Position numbers and translations under genes: made by a program. The notes beneath the pieces were generated by a model that did not search any database, was not told where the DNA came from, and was given only the letters and a program-made list of their open reading frames with translations. DNA of 64,000 nt from Chondrocystis sp. NIES-4102 (lineage in GTDB: Bacteria > Cyanobacteriota > Cyanobacteriia > Cyanobacteriales > Xenococcaceae), in NCBI GenBank assembly GCA_002368355.1, contig AP018281.1:1674001-1738000 (forward strand), written 5' to 3'. Positions 55,401 to 64,000 of this stretch are shown here, piece by piece (position 1 is the first letter of the stretch; every line of letters starts with the position of its first letter).

Positions 55401-58130
55401 ATGCAGCCTACCGATCAAAGTAAGTTTACTGAACAAGCCTGGGATGCGATCGTTAAATCCCAAGATGTTGCCAAATTATTTCAGAATCAAAACTTAGAGG
55501 TAGAACATTTGATCTTGGCAGCTTTAGAGCAGGAAGGATTAATCCAGACTATTTTAGAAAAAGCGAGTATAGATTCACTACGGCTCAAACAGCAGTTAGA
55601 GATGTTCACTAAAAGACAGCCGAGAATAGGCTCATCTCAACTATATTTGGGTCCTGGGTTAGACCGTTTGCTGGATAGGGCGGAAGATTGCCGTGTTAGC
55701 TGGGGGGATAATTTTATTTCCATTGAGCATATGTTGATGGGTTTTGCCGAAGATGCTCGTATAGGGAAAAAAACATTACGTGGCTTTAATTTAGATCCGC
55801 AAGATTTAGAACAGGTAATTAAAACCATTCGAGGATCACAAAAAGTTACCAAGCAAAACCAAGAAGAACAATATCAAGCCTTAGAGAAATTTGGGCGAGA
55901 CTTAACCGAACAGGCAAAAGCAGGCAAACTCGATCCTGTAATTGGTAGGGACGAAGAAATTAGAAGAGTAATACAAGTGCTTTCTCGTCGTTCCAAAAAT
56001 AACCCTGTACTAATTGGTGAACCTGGAGTTGGTAAAACTGCGATCGCTGAGGGATTAGCTCAACGTATTGTCAATGGAGATGTGCCTGAGTCTTTAAAAA
56101 ATCGTCAATTAATCTCCCTAGATATGGGTAGTTTGATTGCAGGGGCAAAATATCGCGGAGAATTTGAAGAGCGTTTACGAGCAGTATTAAAAGAAGTAAC
56201 CGAATCTAGCGGACAAGTAGTATTATTTATCGATGAAGTCCATACGGTTGTGGGGGCAGGTGCTAGGGAAGGATCAGGATCAATGGATGCTGGTAATTTA
56301 CTAAAACCAATGCTAGCCAGGGGTGAATTACGCTGTATTGGGGCGACTACTCTCGATGAATATCGCAAACATATAGAAAAAGATCCAGCCCTAGAGCGAC
56401 GTTTTCAGCAGGTATACGTTAAACAACCATCTGTAGAAGATACCATTTCAATTTTACGTGGACTAAAAGAAAGATATGAAGTTCATCATGGTGTAACTAT
56501 TACAGACTCAGCTTTAGTAGCAGCAGCCACCTTATCCCAACGCTATATTACCGAACGTTTCTTACCAGATAAAGCGATCGATTTAATCGATGAAGCAGCA
56601 GCCAAATTAAAAATGGAAATCACTTCTAAACCGAGTGAATTAGAAGATATTGATCGCCGTATTATGCAGTTGGAGATGGAAAAGGTATCTTTAACAGGAG
56701 AAAGTCAACGTCCAGGCATCTTAACTGTTGATCGGGCTGCTAAACAAAGATTAGGTAAAATCAAAGCAGAGATTGAGGCTCTCAAAGATAAACAAACTGG
56801 GCTTGCTTCTCAATGGCAATCTGAAAAACAATTACTCGATGAAATTAAAACCCTCAAAGAAGAAGAAGAAAAAATCCGTCTGCAATTGGATCAAGCAGAA
56901 AGAGTTTTCGACCATGAAAAGGCTGCACAACTAAAATATGGCAGGTTAGAAGCCCTCCAAAGAGAACTAGAAGCCAAAGAAACCAAGCTACTTGATACTC
57001 AATCTCAGGGAACAACTCTTTTAAGAGAACAGGTGACAGAATCAGATATTGCTGAAATTGTTGCTAACTGGACAGGAGTACCAATAAATCGGTTATTAGA
57101 ATCAGAAAGACAAAAACTACTACAACTAGAAGGACATCTTCATCAACGGGTGATCGGACAACAAGAACCTGTAGCTGCTGTGGCTGCTGCTATTCGTCGA
57201 GCTAGGGCTGGTATGAAAGATCCAGGTAGACCGATTGGTTCTTTCTTGTTTATGGGCCCTACTGGAGTTGGTAAAACCGAATTAGCCAGAGCTTTAGCAG
57301 CCTTCCTCTTTGATAGCGAGGATGCAATGGTACGGATTGATATGTCTGAATATATGGAAAAACACGCCGTATCTCGTTTAGTAGGTGCGCCTCCAGGATA
57401 TATCGGTTTTGAGGAAGGGGGGCAATTAACAGAAGCGGTGCGTCGTCGTCCCTATTGTGTGGTGCTACTAGATGAAGTGGAAAAAGCCCATAAGGACGTA
57501 TTTAATATTTTGTTGCAAGTTTTAGATGATGGTCGAATTACCGACTCTCAAGGTCGCGTTGTAGACTTTCGTAACGCTATTATTGTGATGACTAGTAATG
57601 TCGGCAGCGAACACATTTTAAATGTTCAGGGGGAAGATCAAGACTATGAAGAAATTTATAAGCAAGTTAATCAAGCTTTGAGAAATCATTTTCGTCCCGA
57701 ATTTTTAAACCGTATTGACGATTTAATTATCTTCCACGGGTTGAAAAAATCTGAACTAAAACAAATCGTTACAATTCAGATTCAAGGTATCCAACGCTTA
57801 CTAAGTGAACAAAAAATAACTATTGAGCTATCTAATGCAGCCCAAGATCGCATTGTTAATATTGGTTATGATCCAGCTTATGGAGCGCGTCCACTAAAAA
57901 GAGCAATTCAAAGGGAATTACAAAACCCGATCGCTACGATGATTTTAGATAACACTTATACCGCAGGCGATACAATTTTTGTAGATTGTGTAGACGAGTC
58001 TTTGGTATTTGGTAAGCAAGGGGAGCAAGTAGAAAAAGAAATGCCTATATTACCCCCAAGTAAAGATTCTCTTTTGCAAACATTACCTACCCTCGATGAA
58101 CACCCGCAAGTGACATCATCAGAAAAGTAA
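55401..58130 (+). CDS. clpB: ATP-dependent chaperone ClpB (ClpB2-like)
   Basis: ClpB extracts proteins from aggregates together with Hsp70. The 909 residues show an N-domain ([20 protein letters not shown]), NBD1 with Walker A GEPGVGKT (about 208), a coiled middle domain (about 410-530), NBD2 with GPTGVGKT (about 616) and Walker [11 protein letters not shown], and a C-terminal sensor 2 [12 protein letters not shown]. It has ~35 extra C-terminal residues ([16 protein letters not shown]). It resembles the ClpB2 paralogue of cyanobacteria more than the heat-inducible ClpB1, though this is a judgement from memory. Confidence 0.93.
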   Translation: MQPTDQSKFTEQAWDAIVKSQDVAKLFQNQNLEVEHLILAALEQEGLIQTILEKASIDSLRLKQQLEMFTKRQPRIGSSQLYLGPGLDRLLDRAEDCRVSWGDNFISIEHMLMGFAEDARIGKKTLRGFNLDPQDLEQVIKTIRGSQKVTKQNQEEQYQALEKFGRDLTEQAKAGKLDPVIGRDEEIRRVIQVLSRRSKNNPVLIGEPGVGKTAIAEGLAQRIVNGDVPESLKNRQLISLDMGSLIAGAKYRGEFEERLRAVLKEVTESSGQVVLFIDEVHTVVGAGAREGSGSMDAGNLLKPMLARGELRCIGATTLDEYRKHIEKDPALERRFQQVYVKQPSVEDTISILRGLKERYEVHHGVTITDSALVAAATLSQRYITERFLPDKAIDLIDEAAAKLKMEITSKPSELEDIDRRIMQLEMEKVSLTGESQRPGILTVDRAAKQRLGKIKAEIEALKDKQTGLASQWQSEKQLLDEIKTLKEEEEKIRLQLDQAERVFDHEKAAQLKYGRLEALQRELEAKETKLLDTQSQGTTLLREQVTESDIAEIVANWTGVPINRLLESERQKLLQLEGHLHQRVIGQQEPVAAVAAAIRRARAGMKDPGRPIGSFLFMGPTGVGKTELARALAAFLFDSEDAMVRIDMSEYMEKHAVSRLVGAPPGYIGFEEGGQLTEAVRRRPYCVVLLDEVEKAHKDVFNILLQVLDDGRITDSQGRVVDFRNAIIVMTSNVGSEHILNVQGEDQDYEEIYKQVNQALRNHFRPEFLNRIDDLIIFHGLKKSELKQIVTIQIQGIQRLLSEQKITIELSNAAQDRIVNIGYDPAYGARPLKRAIQRELQNPIATMILDNTYTAGDTIFVDCVDESLVFGKQGEQVEKEMPILPPSKDSLLQTLPTLDEHPQVTSSEK

Positions 58131-58334
58131 GAGAATCAGGGCAAATTGAGCGAGATTATTAAATCATCATTTAGTAACAATTGATACTTAAGTTGGGGAG
58201 ATTTACAGGTAATTTAGAACTACATATGTCCATAAAGTGGTAAAAGATAGCAGGGATTAATAAAAATCAAGCCAACCTGTTAACATACCGCAATCGGACA
58301 GGTCAACCTCTACTCAATAAAGGTCTAATCATCA

Positions 58335-59327
58335 ATGGTAGCGATGGGTGTGTTTCCAGCTATCTACTCTACTCTCTCTCCTCAAGCCCTGATAGAGGGA
58401 GTTCTTACTAGATACAATCTAGGAACAATTGATCAATGTTTGTTTTGGCATCGTGGTTTAAGTGACATATATCTAATCAATGCTGGCAAACAGTCCTATA
58501 TTTTAAAAGTATCCCATCATCACTGGCGATCGCGATCAGATATCCAGTTTGAATTGGAATTTTTAGATTTTCTACATCAAGAAAATATTCCCGTCGCTCA
58601 TCCTTTTAAAACCGAAGATGGTAAGCTATTTGTAACAATTAATGCAGTAGAGGGCGATCGCTATGCAGCCTTATTTCCCTATGCCCCAGGAACAATACCT
58701 CAAGGGGATTTAAGTGTTGCTCAGAGTACAATTATGGGTCGAATTTTGGGCAAAATTCATCAAGTATCCCTCAAATTTGACAATCAAACCCCACGCAAAC
58801 CTTTAGATCTTAAATATCTTTTAGACGACTCGATAGAAGTAATTACGCCTTATTTACGTCAACGCCATAACGATTTAAGCTACTTGCTCGATACTGTTAA
58901 TGGAATCAAACAACAACTAAGGGATTTTGAGCAGACAGCCCCACTGTGGAGTGTTTGCTGGGGTGATCCACACAGTGGTAATGTTCACTTTACAACAGAC
59001 AATCAAATTACTCTGTTTGACTTTGATCAATGTGGATATGGCTGGCGTGTCTTCGACTTAGCAAAGTTTCTCCAGGTATCATTGAGTGCAGGTATCAATC
59101 GTTTAGTGCGAGATGCCTTTTTAGAAAGTTATCAAACTGTAATTCAACTTAGTGAAGCAGAAATAGCTTCAATGCAAAATTTAACCCAAATGGCTCATAT
59201 TTGGGCATGGGCAATTAATATTAATGCAACAGCAATTCATAATTGGTCGAGGTTAGATGATTTTTATGTCAAAAAATATTTAAATCAGTTAAGAAGACTA
59301 TCGAGCAAGGAATGGCAATTATTTTAA
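58335..59327 (+). CDS. APH/SrkA-like phosphotransferase
   Basis: A 330-residue kinase-fold protein of the APH (aminoglycoside phosphotransferase/ChoK/SrkA) superfamily. The catalytic loop WGDPHSGNVHF near residue 215 replaces the usual HGD with WGD, but keeps the catalytic Asp and the Asn; the metal-binding LFDFDQCGYG follows. The N-terminal ATP-binding part has YILKVSHHHW. Its substrate could be a small molecule or a Ser residue of a protein; resemblance to SrkA (YihE) is strongest. It stands between clpB and ruvB. Confidence 0.85.
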   Translation: MVAMGVFPAIYSTLSPQALIEGVLTRYNLGTIDQCLFWHRGLSDIYLINAGKQSYILKVSHHHWRSRSDIQFELEFLDFLHQENIPVAHPFKTEDGKLFVTINAVEGDRYAALFPYAPGTIPQGDLSVAQSTIMGRILGKIHQVSLKFDNQTPRKPLDLKYLLDDSIEVITPYLRQRHNDLSYLLDTVNGIKQQLRDFEQTAPLWSVCWGDPHSGNVHFTTDNQITLFDFDQCGYGWRVFDLAKFLQVSLSAGINRLVRDAFLESYQTVIQLSEAEIASMQNLTQMAHIWAWAININATAIHNWSRLDDFYVKKYLNQLRRLSSKEWQLF

Positions 59328-59427
59328 TTAAATTTATTGGCTTTTAGTTGGCAGTAAGCAGGTTGAAGAATAAATCTAGTATATTCAAGATATAGAGTTT
59401 ACTAGATTTGTCTACTAATAAGTGGCG

Positions 59428-60525
59428 ATGGCAATAAAAAGATCCTCCGATGCTGACAACTATCAACCTCAACAGTCTCGCCAACCAAAGAGACAACCGA
59501 GAGAAGTAGACTTAATGTCTGCACAAGCAAATTCAGAAGAAATCGAACAAAATGAAGAAAAAATTCGCCCCCAAAGATTAGCAGACTATATCGGACAAAA
59601 AGACTTAAAAGGAATTCTCAATATAGCGATCGCTGCTGCCAAAGGGAGAAAAGATCCCCTAGATCACCTTCTATTATATGGGCCCCCTGGTTTAGGTAAA
59701 ACCACCATGTCGTTAATTTTGGCTGCAGAAATGGGAGTTAATTGTAAAATCACTTCCGCACCAGCTTTAGAGCGTCCCAGAGATATTACAGGGTTATTAG
59801 TAAACCTTCAACCAGGCGATATTCTTTTTGTAGATGAAATTCACCGTTTAAATCGCATGACGGAGGAATTACTCTATCCAGCAATGGAAGACTTTCGTTT
59901 AGATATTACAGTTGGCAAAGGTCAAACTGCTAAAATTCGTAGTCTACCCTTACCACCTTTTACTTTGGTCGGGGCTACCACCAAAGCTGGATCTTTATCC
60001 TCCCCTTTACGCGATCGCTTTGGGATAATTCAACGACTACGTTTTTATGAAATAGACGAACTTACGGCGATAGTTCAACGTACAGCCGAGATTCTTAATA
60101 CTTCAATTACACCAACTGGGGCGAGCGAAATTGCGCGTCGATCTCGTGGGACACCCCGTATAGCTAATCGTTTGTTGCGTAGAGTCAGAGATTATGTAGA
60201 AGTGCAGCAGGAAGAAACAATTACCGAAGAATTAGCAGCAACCGCTTTAAATTTATTTGATGTTGATGCTCAAGGTTTAGATTGGACAGATCGTTTAGTA
60301 TTAAATACTATTATTGAACAATTTAATGGTGGGCCAGTAGGCTTAGAGGCGATCGCTGCTGCCACAGGAGAAGATCGTAAAACTATCGAAGAAGTTTATG
60401 AGCCATATTTATTACAAATTGGTTATCTTAGCCGTACTCACCGAGGTAGAATGATTACACCCAAAGCCTATCAGCATCTAGGTTATGAAACCGAGCGATC
60501 GATCACCCACCCTAAACTGTTTTAA
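59428..60525 (+). CDS. ruvB: Holliday junction branch migration helicase RuvB
   Basis: RuvB is the AAA+ motor of the RuvAB complex, which moves Holliday junctions. The product (~365 residues) has an N-terminal tail of ~45 residues typical of cyanobacteria, then [18 protein letters not shown], Walker [12 protein letters not shown] (about residues 85-95), Walker [26 protein letters not shown] (sensor 1) and the winged helix DNA-binding C-terminus. A GTG two codons upstream (59422) is an alternative start. Confidence 0.97.
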   Translation: MAIKRSSDADNYQPQQSRQPKRQPREVDLMSAQANSEEIEQNEEKIRPQRLADYIGQKDLKGILNIAIAAAKGRKDPLDHLLLYGPPGLGKTTMSLILAAEMGVNCKITSAPALERPRDITGLLVNLQPGDILFVDEIHRLNRMTEELLYPAMEDFRLDITVGKGQTAKIRSLPLPPFTLVGATTKAGSLSSPLRDRFGIIQRLRFYEIDELTAIVQRTAEILNTSITPTGASEIARRSRGTPRIANRLLRRVRDYVEVQQEETITEELAATALNLFDVDAQGLDWTDRLVLNTIIEQFNGGPVGLEAIAAATGEDRKTIEEVYEPYLLQIGYLSRTHRGRMITPKAYQHLGYETERSITHPKLF

Positions 60526-60624
60526 TTGTAATTGTTGACTATAATAATATAGAGTTATTTATCGATAAACTAATAAATCTAAATTACTAAAAGTAAGGTA
60601 ATATCTAAATAGCTTTTAAGATAA

Positions 60625-60697
60625 GGGTGCGTAGCTCAGGGGATAGAGCGACAGGTTCCGGTCCTGTAGGTCGTAGGTTCGATTCCTACCGCGCTCG
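60625..60697 (+). tRNA. tRNA-Arg (anticodon CCG)
   Basis: A 73-nt tRNA. The acceptor arms GGGTGCG and CGCGCTC pair (one G-T), with discriminator G at 60697. The D-arm is GTAGCTCAGGGGATAGAGC, the anticodon stem/loop ACAGG TTCCGGT CCTGT gives CCG (reading CGG), and the T-arm GTAGG TTCGATT CCTAC is standard. CCA is not encoded. Confidence 0.95.
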
Positions 60698-60768
60698 TTC
60701 ATACTAGGTTGTATCAGTTTTTGGGATTATCTGTTGATGACAATTATTACCTATAAACTGAAATATCA

Positions 60769-61191
60769 ATGCTTAAAAATTTTAAAAATATCAATTCCTG
60801 GAGAAAACTAAAAGGTTTAATCCTGGTGGGCTTGGGCTTTTTATTATCCCCCTTATCCTGGTGGAACGATTTATTTTTTAATTTACCACTTGCTTACTTA
60901 TTTGGTTATCTTTGTAGTTATTTTTCTGCCAATTTATTCTTACCAGGTACAATTGCAGGGTATTGGCTTTCTAATATCTTGGGAATTTTATTAATGCAGT
61001 TTGGAGTGATTGATGTATTGCAGGAAAAACCCCAAGAGCATAATCTCAAAAAAGAATTATTGATAGGGTTTATTTCTTCTACGGTTTACACTCTAATTAT
61101 TTTGCTGCTACTACAATTAAATATCTTTAAAACCCCAGACTTATTTACTCAACAACCATCCTTGAGTATTAAATCATTTCTACCACTTTAA
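60769..61191 (+). CDS. Small hypothetical membrane protein
   Basis: A 140-residue protein with about three hydrophobic segments (LKGLILVGLGFLLSPLSWW, FGYLCSYFSANLFLPGTIAG with the following ILLMQFGV, and LIGFISSTVYTLIILLLLQ). No family was recognised. It starts 71 bp after tRNA-Arg on the same strand and converges with the DUF202 gene, 14 bp between stops. It could be tied to cell-envelope functions, but no evidence shows this. Confidence 0.6.
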   Translation: MLKNFKNINSWRKLKGLILVGLGFLLSPLSWWNDLFFNLPLAYLFGYLCSYFSANLFLPGTIAGYWLSNILGILLMQFGVIDVLQEKPQEHNLKKELLIGFISSTVYTLIILLLLQLNIFKTPDLFTQQPSLSIKSFLPL

Positions 61192-61205
61192 AATAATTAT
61201 AATAA

Positions 61206-61643
61206 TCACTCAAACACGAGCGTATTAACTGAATTCAACGGTAGAGTAAACACATAGTAAATAATGCCTGCACCTAAAAACATTACAGCTATACTAAACA
61301 ATAGTACCCAACGATCTGGTGGTTCATAGGTGTCTTCGTCAATGTCGTGACGCACAGCGAAGTAATGTAAGGTTGAAAGCAATACTGTTACTAACCCAAC
61401 CAAAGAAAAGATTAACCCTAACTTCCAGCCATTACCAGGAGTAGTACTTACAGGTGGTTTAAAGAATCTCAAACGTACAATAACAACACCAAAACCCATT
61501 AAAGAAATTGCTGTTCGCATCCAAGCGAGATAAGTACGTTCATTGGCTAAATGATCTCTTACACGGGAGGGGTTTCTGCGCTGCGATTGTTCTAAATTTT
61601 TTGGATCTTTTACTAGATTAAGCGATTTGAGTAGTGATAGCAT
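61206..61643 (-). CDS. DUF202 (YidH-like) membrane protein
   Basis: A 145-residue protein with three transmembrane helices and the DUF202 signature DHLANERTYLAWMRTAISLM (residues 31-50), then GFGVVIVRLRFF, a second helix WKLGLIFSLVGLVTVLLST and a third near the C-terminus. Family function is unknown. The ATG at 61641-61643 is preferred over the TTG one codon upstream. Confidence 0.9.
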   Translation of the reverse strand: MLSLLKSLNLVKDPKNLEQSQRRNPSRVRDHLANERTYLAWMRTAISLMGFGVVIVRLRFFKPPVSTTPGNGWKLGLIFSLVGLVTVLLSTLHYFAVRHDIDEDTYEPPDRWVLLFSIAVMFLGAGIIYYVFTLPLNSVNTLVFE

Positions 61644-62082
61644 CAATAAAACGTTTCAAGTTTAAATGCAGAAATTTATTAGCTTTTAATAGGTAGGGTT
61701 ATTCTGTTGTTAACCTAAGTCGCTAAAATTAGTTTTTAATTAATGCTTTCGGGTATTGAATATTATGCCTTGGTTGAGCTTGATCAGGAATATCTTGATT
61801 TTCACTATCTTAGCTAGAGAGATCTTAGACATTTTTTTAAACAATTAAGTCGGTATTTATTTGGAATTTAGTACTGATTATAATTCATCTTGAATTTAAA
61901 TAAAATTTAATTAGCATTAATTTAAATATAAATTTAACTTAGATTGTCATGCAGAAAAATTAATCCAAGAAAAATCCGCAAGCTTACCTTAATCGACTAA
62001 TATTCTTAACTCAACATCAGTTTTGGTTAATTCCATTCTATTAAGATCTAACAAACAAATTATCTTACAATCAACCTACAAC
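61644..62082. other. Gene-free region between the DUF202 and hsp20 genes
   Basis: About 440 bp of A+T-rich DNA without open frames, ending at the hsp20 terminator. It must contain the DUF202 promoter. No repeat or RNA was recognised. Confidence 0.45.
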
Positions 62083-62119
62083 AAAAAACCCAGCCACCGC
62101 ATGAGCAACTGGGCTGAGT
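62083..62119 (-). terminator. Rho-independent terminator of hsp20
   Basis: On the minus strand the sequence CAGCCCAG, a loop with TTGCTCATGCGG, then CTGGGTTTTTTG forms a G+C-rich stem (AGCCCAG with CTGGGTT) followed directly by a run of six T. It lies 39 bp after the hsp20 stop. Confidence 0.85.
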
Positions 62120-62157
62120 TATTAATCAATGACTATTTATTCCTTATCGTTGTCAAA

Positions 62158-62607
62158 CTATTGAGCAGCTTCTGCACCTAGAAGATTAACTTTCACTACT
62201 TTATTTTTCTCTTCTTCAGACTTGGGTAGAGTTAAGTTTAAGATACCGTCTTTATAGTCTGCGGTAACGTTAGTATTTTGAATACGTACTGGTAGAGGAA
62301 TTACTCTAGAAAATTTACCGTATCTAAATTCAGAGTGAGTTTTATCGTTAATTTCCGATTTTCTTTCACCAGAAATAGCTACTTTGTTTACCATTACTTG
62401 AACATCTAAGTCTTTTGCCTCCATTCCAGGAACTTCTAGCTTTAGATGTAAAGCTTCTTGGGTTTCAGTAAGTTCTGCTGCTGGTGTGAACGCTAAATTG
62501 TTAAATCCTTCCCAACTATTAGGAGTTATATTTTCATCGAACAAACGATTTAATTGTCTTTGTAAAGAATTCATTTCAGACCAGGGATTGTATCTTATGA
62601 TTGTCAT
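62158..62607 (-). CDS. hspA: Hsp20 family small heat-shock protein
   Basis: A 149-residue small heat-shock protein that holds unfolding proteins in a soluble state. N-terminal WSEMNSLQRQLNRLFDE is followed by the alpha-crystallin domain (about residues 43-135) with LHLKLEVPGMEAKDLDVQVM, the GxLxLxxPK-type loop (DGILNLTLPKSEEE) and a short tail. A clear terminator ends it. The promoter lies in the 410-bp gap upstream; no CIRCE element was found there. Confidence 0.94.
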   Translation of the reverse strand: MTIIRYNPWSEMNSLQRQLNRLFDENITPNSWEGFNNLAFTPAAELTETQEALHLKLEVPGMEAKDLDVQVMVNKVAISGERKSEINDKTHSEFRYGKFSRVIPLPVRIQNTNVTADYKDGILNLTLPKSEEEKNKVVKVNLLGAEAAQ

Positions 62608-63018
62608 AATTGGTTTTCTTGGATTTAGAGTTTAATAATTGATTAATTTAGAGTTTCGGTATATTTCTGTTTCTTAGAACAGTTGCGTTATTTATATATT
62701 AATCAGTTACTAAAAACTAAAGAAGTGTTGCTTATATCCCATATATGGTAGTGGTTTTATCCCGAACAAATATAAGTAAAATAGGTTGGGAAAACTATAC
62801 TTGTAAATGTTCGGTTTGGATATATCAATCCTAAAGCAAGTCTATGTAGCTTAAATATTTAGTAGTGCAGTTTTTGCAGTATCTTATCTTAAAGATCTCT
62901 ATTATTAATCTGAAATTGTCTTTGAGTATTATTTAATCTATCAGCCCCAAAAGATGTACAAGATAGTAAACAAAGCTCTTAACATAGAGATAAAAAAGGT
63001 CAAAGTTGTAATTGGGTA
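62608..63018. other. Gene-free region between hsp20 and the HNH gene
   Basis: About 410 bp of A+T-rich DNA upstream of hsp20 (minus strand) with no open frame. It contains the short repeated GATTTAGAGTTT motif (62623-62656) and should hold the hsp20 promoter and leader; a thermosensor leader is possible but not demonstrated. Confidence 0.4.
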
Positions 63019-63300
63019 TTAAACATTAAGACGACGTACTGTAATTCTTTTTTGCGGATTTTGCTTTCTTACCCAAACCAAGAATTTACGCATCTGTGGT
63101 TCATCTTTCAAAGCTTCAATTGTGTTTAATTCCCTAGCTAAACGCTTATTATCGAATAATACATGAATCTGTCGGTGGCAAGGGGAGCAAATATCTATAG
63201 TTGGACTTGTTTCTAGTTTTTTTCGCTTAGTATATTGTCTAGGTATTAAATGATGAACTGTAAGATTGTTCATCTCGCGATCGCATAATTTGCATTCCAT
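63019..63300 (-). CDS. HNH endonuclease domain protein
   Basis: A 93-residue protein with the HNH fold: MECKLCDREMNNLTVHHLIP gives a Cys pair (C3, C6) and the HH of the first HNH strand, then DICSPCHRQIH gives the second Cys pair and the final His. A basic C-terminus (KNPQKRITVRRL) may bind DNA. It is a stand-alone HNH domain with no adjacent intron or restriction methylase, so its function is unknown. It starts at ATG 63298-63300. Confidence 0.85.
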   Translation of the reverse strand: MECKLCDREMNNLTVHHLIPRQYTKRKKLETSPTIDICSPCHRQIHVLFDNKRLARELNTIEALKDEPQMRKFLVWVRKQNPQKRITVRRLNV

Positions 63301-63730
63301 ATATTAAAAAGTCTTTTTGCTCAAATTATAACGATTATTGATCTGTCTAAAATACAAAACCAATATTGCTGCGGATCTTGCTTGTTATTTATCTGATATA
63401 GGAATTCTAAGCGTAGTGTTATCGGGTGAATTAAATAGGGTGCTTTTCCCTGTAATAGTAGTAAACTGAATGGAAACTGTTAATAGGGCTGCCCGTCATA
63501 AGGTGATAAATATCATATCTTACTAATAATGGCTGATCTTAAACCCGTCGAGATAGCAAAAACAGTGAGACTTCCAAAATAAAACGTTGCATCCCATAAC
63601 GTAAATAAAAGGCATGACACCAGGTTTGTTTTATTTATTTCTTCCAATATCTGATCTTGGCTTATTCAAACATAATATGTCGCCCAACGAGCAATTATGG
63701 TGAAAGTCACAAAAATCTAGCTAAAAAAAT
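63301..63730. other. Gene-free region before the MFS transporter gene
   Basis: About 430 bp without a gene. It contains a 17-codon open frame from ATG 63529 (MADLKPVEIAKTVRLPK, plus strand) that could be a decayed gene start. It should hold the divergent promoters of the HNH and MFS genes. Confidence 0.4.
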
Positions 63731-64000
63731 ATGAAAGCATCAACTTTTTGGTTAATGGCAATTATCTGTGCTTTCGCAGTTGCTAATCTCTACTATAATC
63801 AACCAATTTTGGCTGAGATTGCTACAAGTTTTGATGCTAGTGCTGCTGTTGTTGGTTGGATTCCTACCCAAACTCAGATAGGGTATGCTCTTGGACTGCT
63901 TTTATTTGTGCCATTAGGGGATTGCTTAGAAAGACGTAGGCTGGTGGTAATTATGCTGTCAATTACTGCGGTTATGCTATTTATCGCTGCCTTATCTCCA
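63731..64000 (+). CDS. MFS transporter (partial, N-terminal part)
   Basis: The first 90 residues of a Major Facilitator Superfamily protein. TM1 reads FWLMAIICAFAVANLYYNQP; then VVGWIPTQTQIGYALGLLLF (TM2), with a MFS motif-A-like loop GDCLERRRLVV, and TM3 begins. The substrate is not evident. The rest lies beyond the right edge. Confidence 0.85.
   Translation, partial: MKASTFWLMAIICAFAVANLYYNQPILAEIATSFDASAAVVGWIPTQTQIGYALGLLLFVPLGDCLERRRLVVIMLSITAVMLFIAALSP

Noticed and set aside
56105-56368. 87-codon minus-strand open frame inside clpB
   Set aside because: It is the antisense shadow of the clpB NBD1 region, without independent support.
62608-63018. CIRCE operator upstream of hsp20
   Set aside because: No TTAGCACTC-N9-GAGTGCTAA pattern was found, although HrcA/CIRCE control is known for other chaperone genes in cyanobacteria.
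63529-63582. 17-codon plus-strand frame MADLKPVEIAKTVRLPK
   Set aside because: It is too short to assign and has no continuation in another frame; noted only as a possible decayed gene start.

Overview
The window is chromosomal DNA from an A+T-rich cyanobacterium. The evidence is the chlorophyll synthase gene chlG, the NDH-1 subunit gene ndhL next to a DUF3007 gene and trpA, cyanobacteria-type small proteins (DUF2862, DUF1818), a Get3d-type ATPase with an alpha-crystallin tail, and the very frequent octamer GCGATCGC (HIP1) in nearly every gene. Many families of intergenic heptanucleotide tandem repeats suggest a large-genome, repeat-rich lineage. The genus cannot be fixed from this sequence.

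Layout. 1-2.5 kb: minus-strand ABC export genes, one cut by the window edge and one ATPase/permease pair for polysaccharide or polyol-phosphate export. 2.8-12.6 kb: mostly plus-strand housekeeping genes (get3d, chlG, hemF, a family 2 glycosyltransferase, map, a D-lactate dehydrogenase-like gene, rhomboid, a YdcF protein), with a GNAT remnant at 9.4 kb. 12.8-14.5 kb: a divergent LysR/pirin pair. 14.6-27.2 kb: a TPR protein, recG, mscL, a sugar epimerase, several small metabolic genes, a decayed nucleoside transporter, an inositol-phosphatase-like gene, a secreted nuclease, a ferredoxin with a C-terminal tail and tRNA-Ser(GGA). 27.6-30 kb: a GH116 glucosidase.

30.3-38.8 kb is the most unusual region. 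A five-gene minus-strand operon encodes a divergent Hsp70, a zinc-ribbon/membrane/LysM protein, a membrane-anchored helical-repeat protein, a J-like protein without HPD, and a GrpE-like factor. It lies between two nearly identical ~129-bp copies of the 3' end of a DUF1611 (dgcN-like) gene. The intact DUF1611 gene is coupled to a dipeptide-epimerase-like dgcA gene. This chaperone set is the best candidate here for an undescribed system.

38.8-39.5 kb holds four ~156-bp tandem repeats built around CTCCTGA heptamers. 39.5-47 kb returns to core genes (Rieske protein, a sugar ABC permease, rpmB, rpoZ, psiE, doxX, tpiA, a helix-turn-helix regulator, trpA, ndhL). 47.1-55.1 kb is a type I restriction-modification locus (hsdM, hsdS, hsdR). 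A ParDE-type toxin-antitoxin pair is translationally coupled to hsdS. A second, partly dead antitoxin/PIN-toxin pair and a REP-associated transposase gene lie between hsdS and hsdR. 55.4-64 kb: clpB, a kinase-like gene, ruvB, tRNA-Arg(CCG), membrane proteins, a small heat-shock protein with a clear terminator, an HNH nuclease and the start of an MFS transporter.

Family assignments rest on recognised motifs and overall resemblance. No database search was possible.
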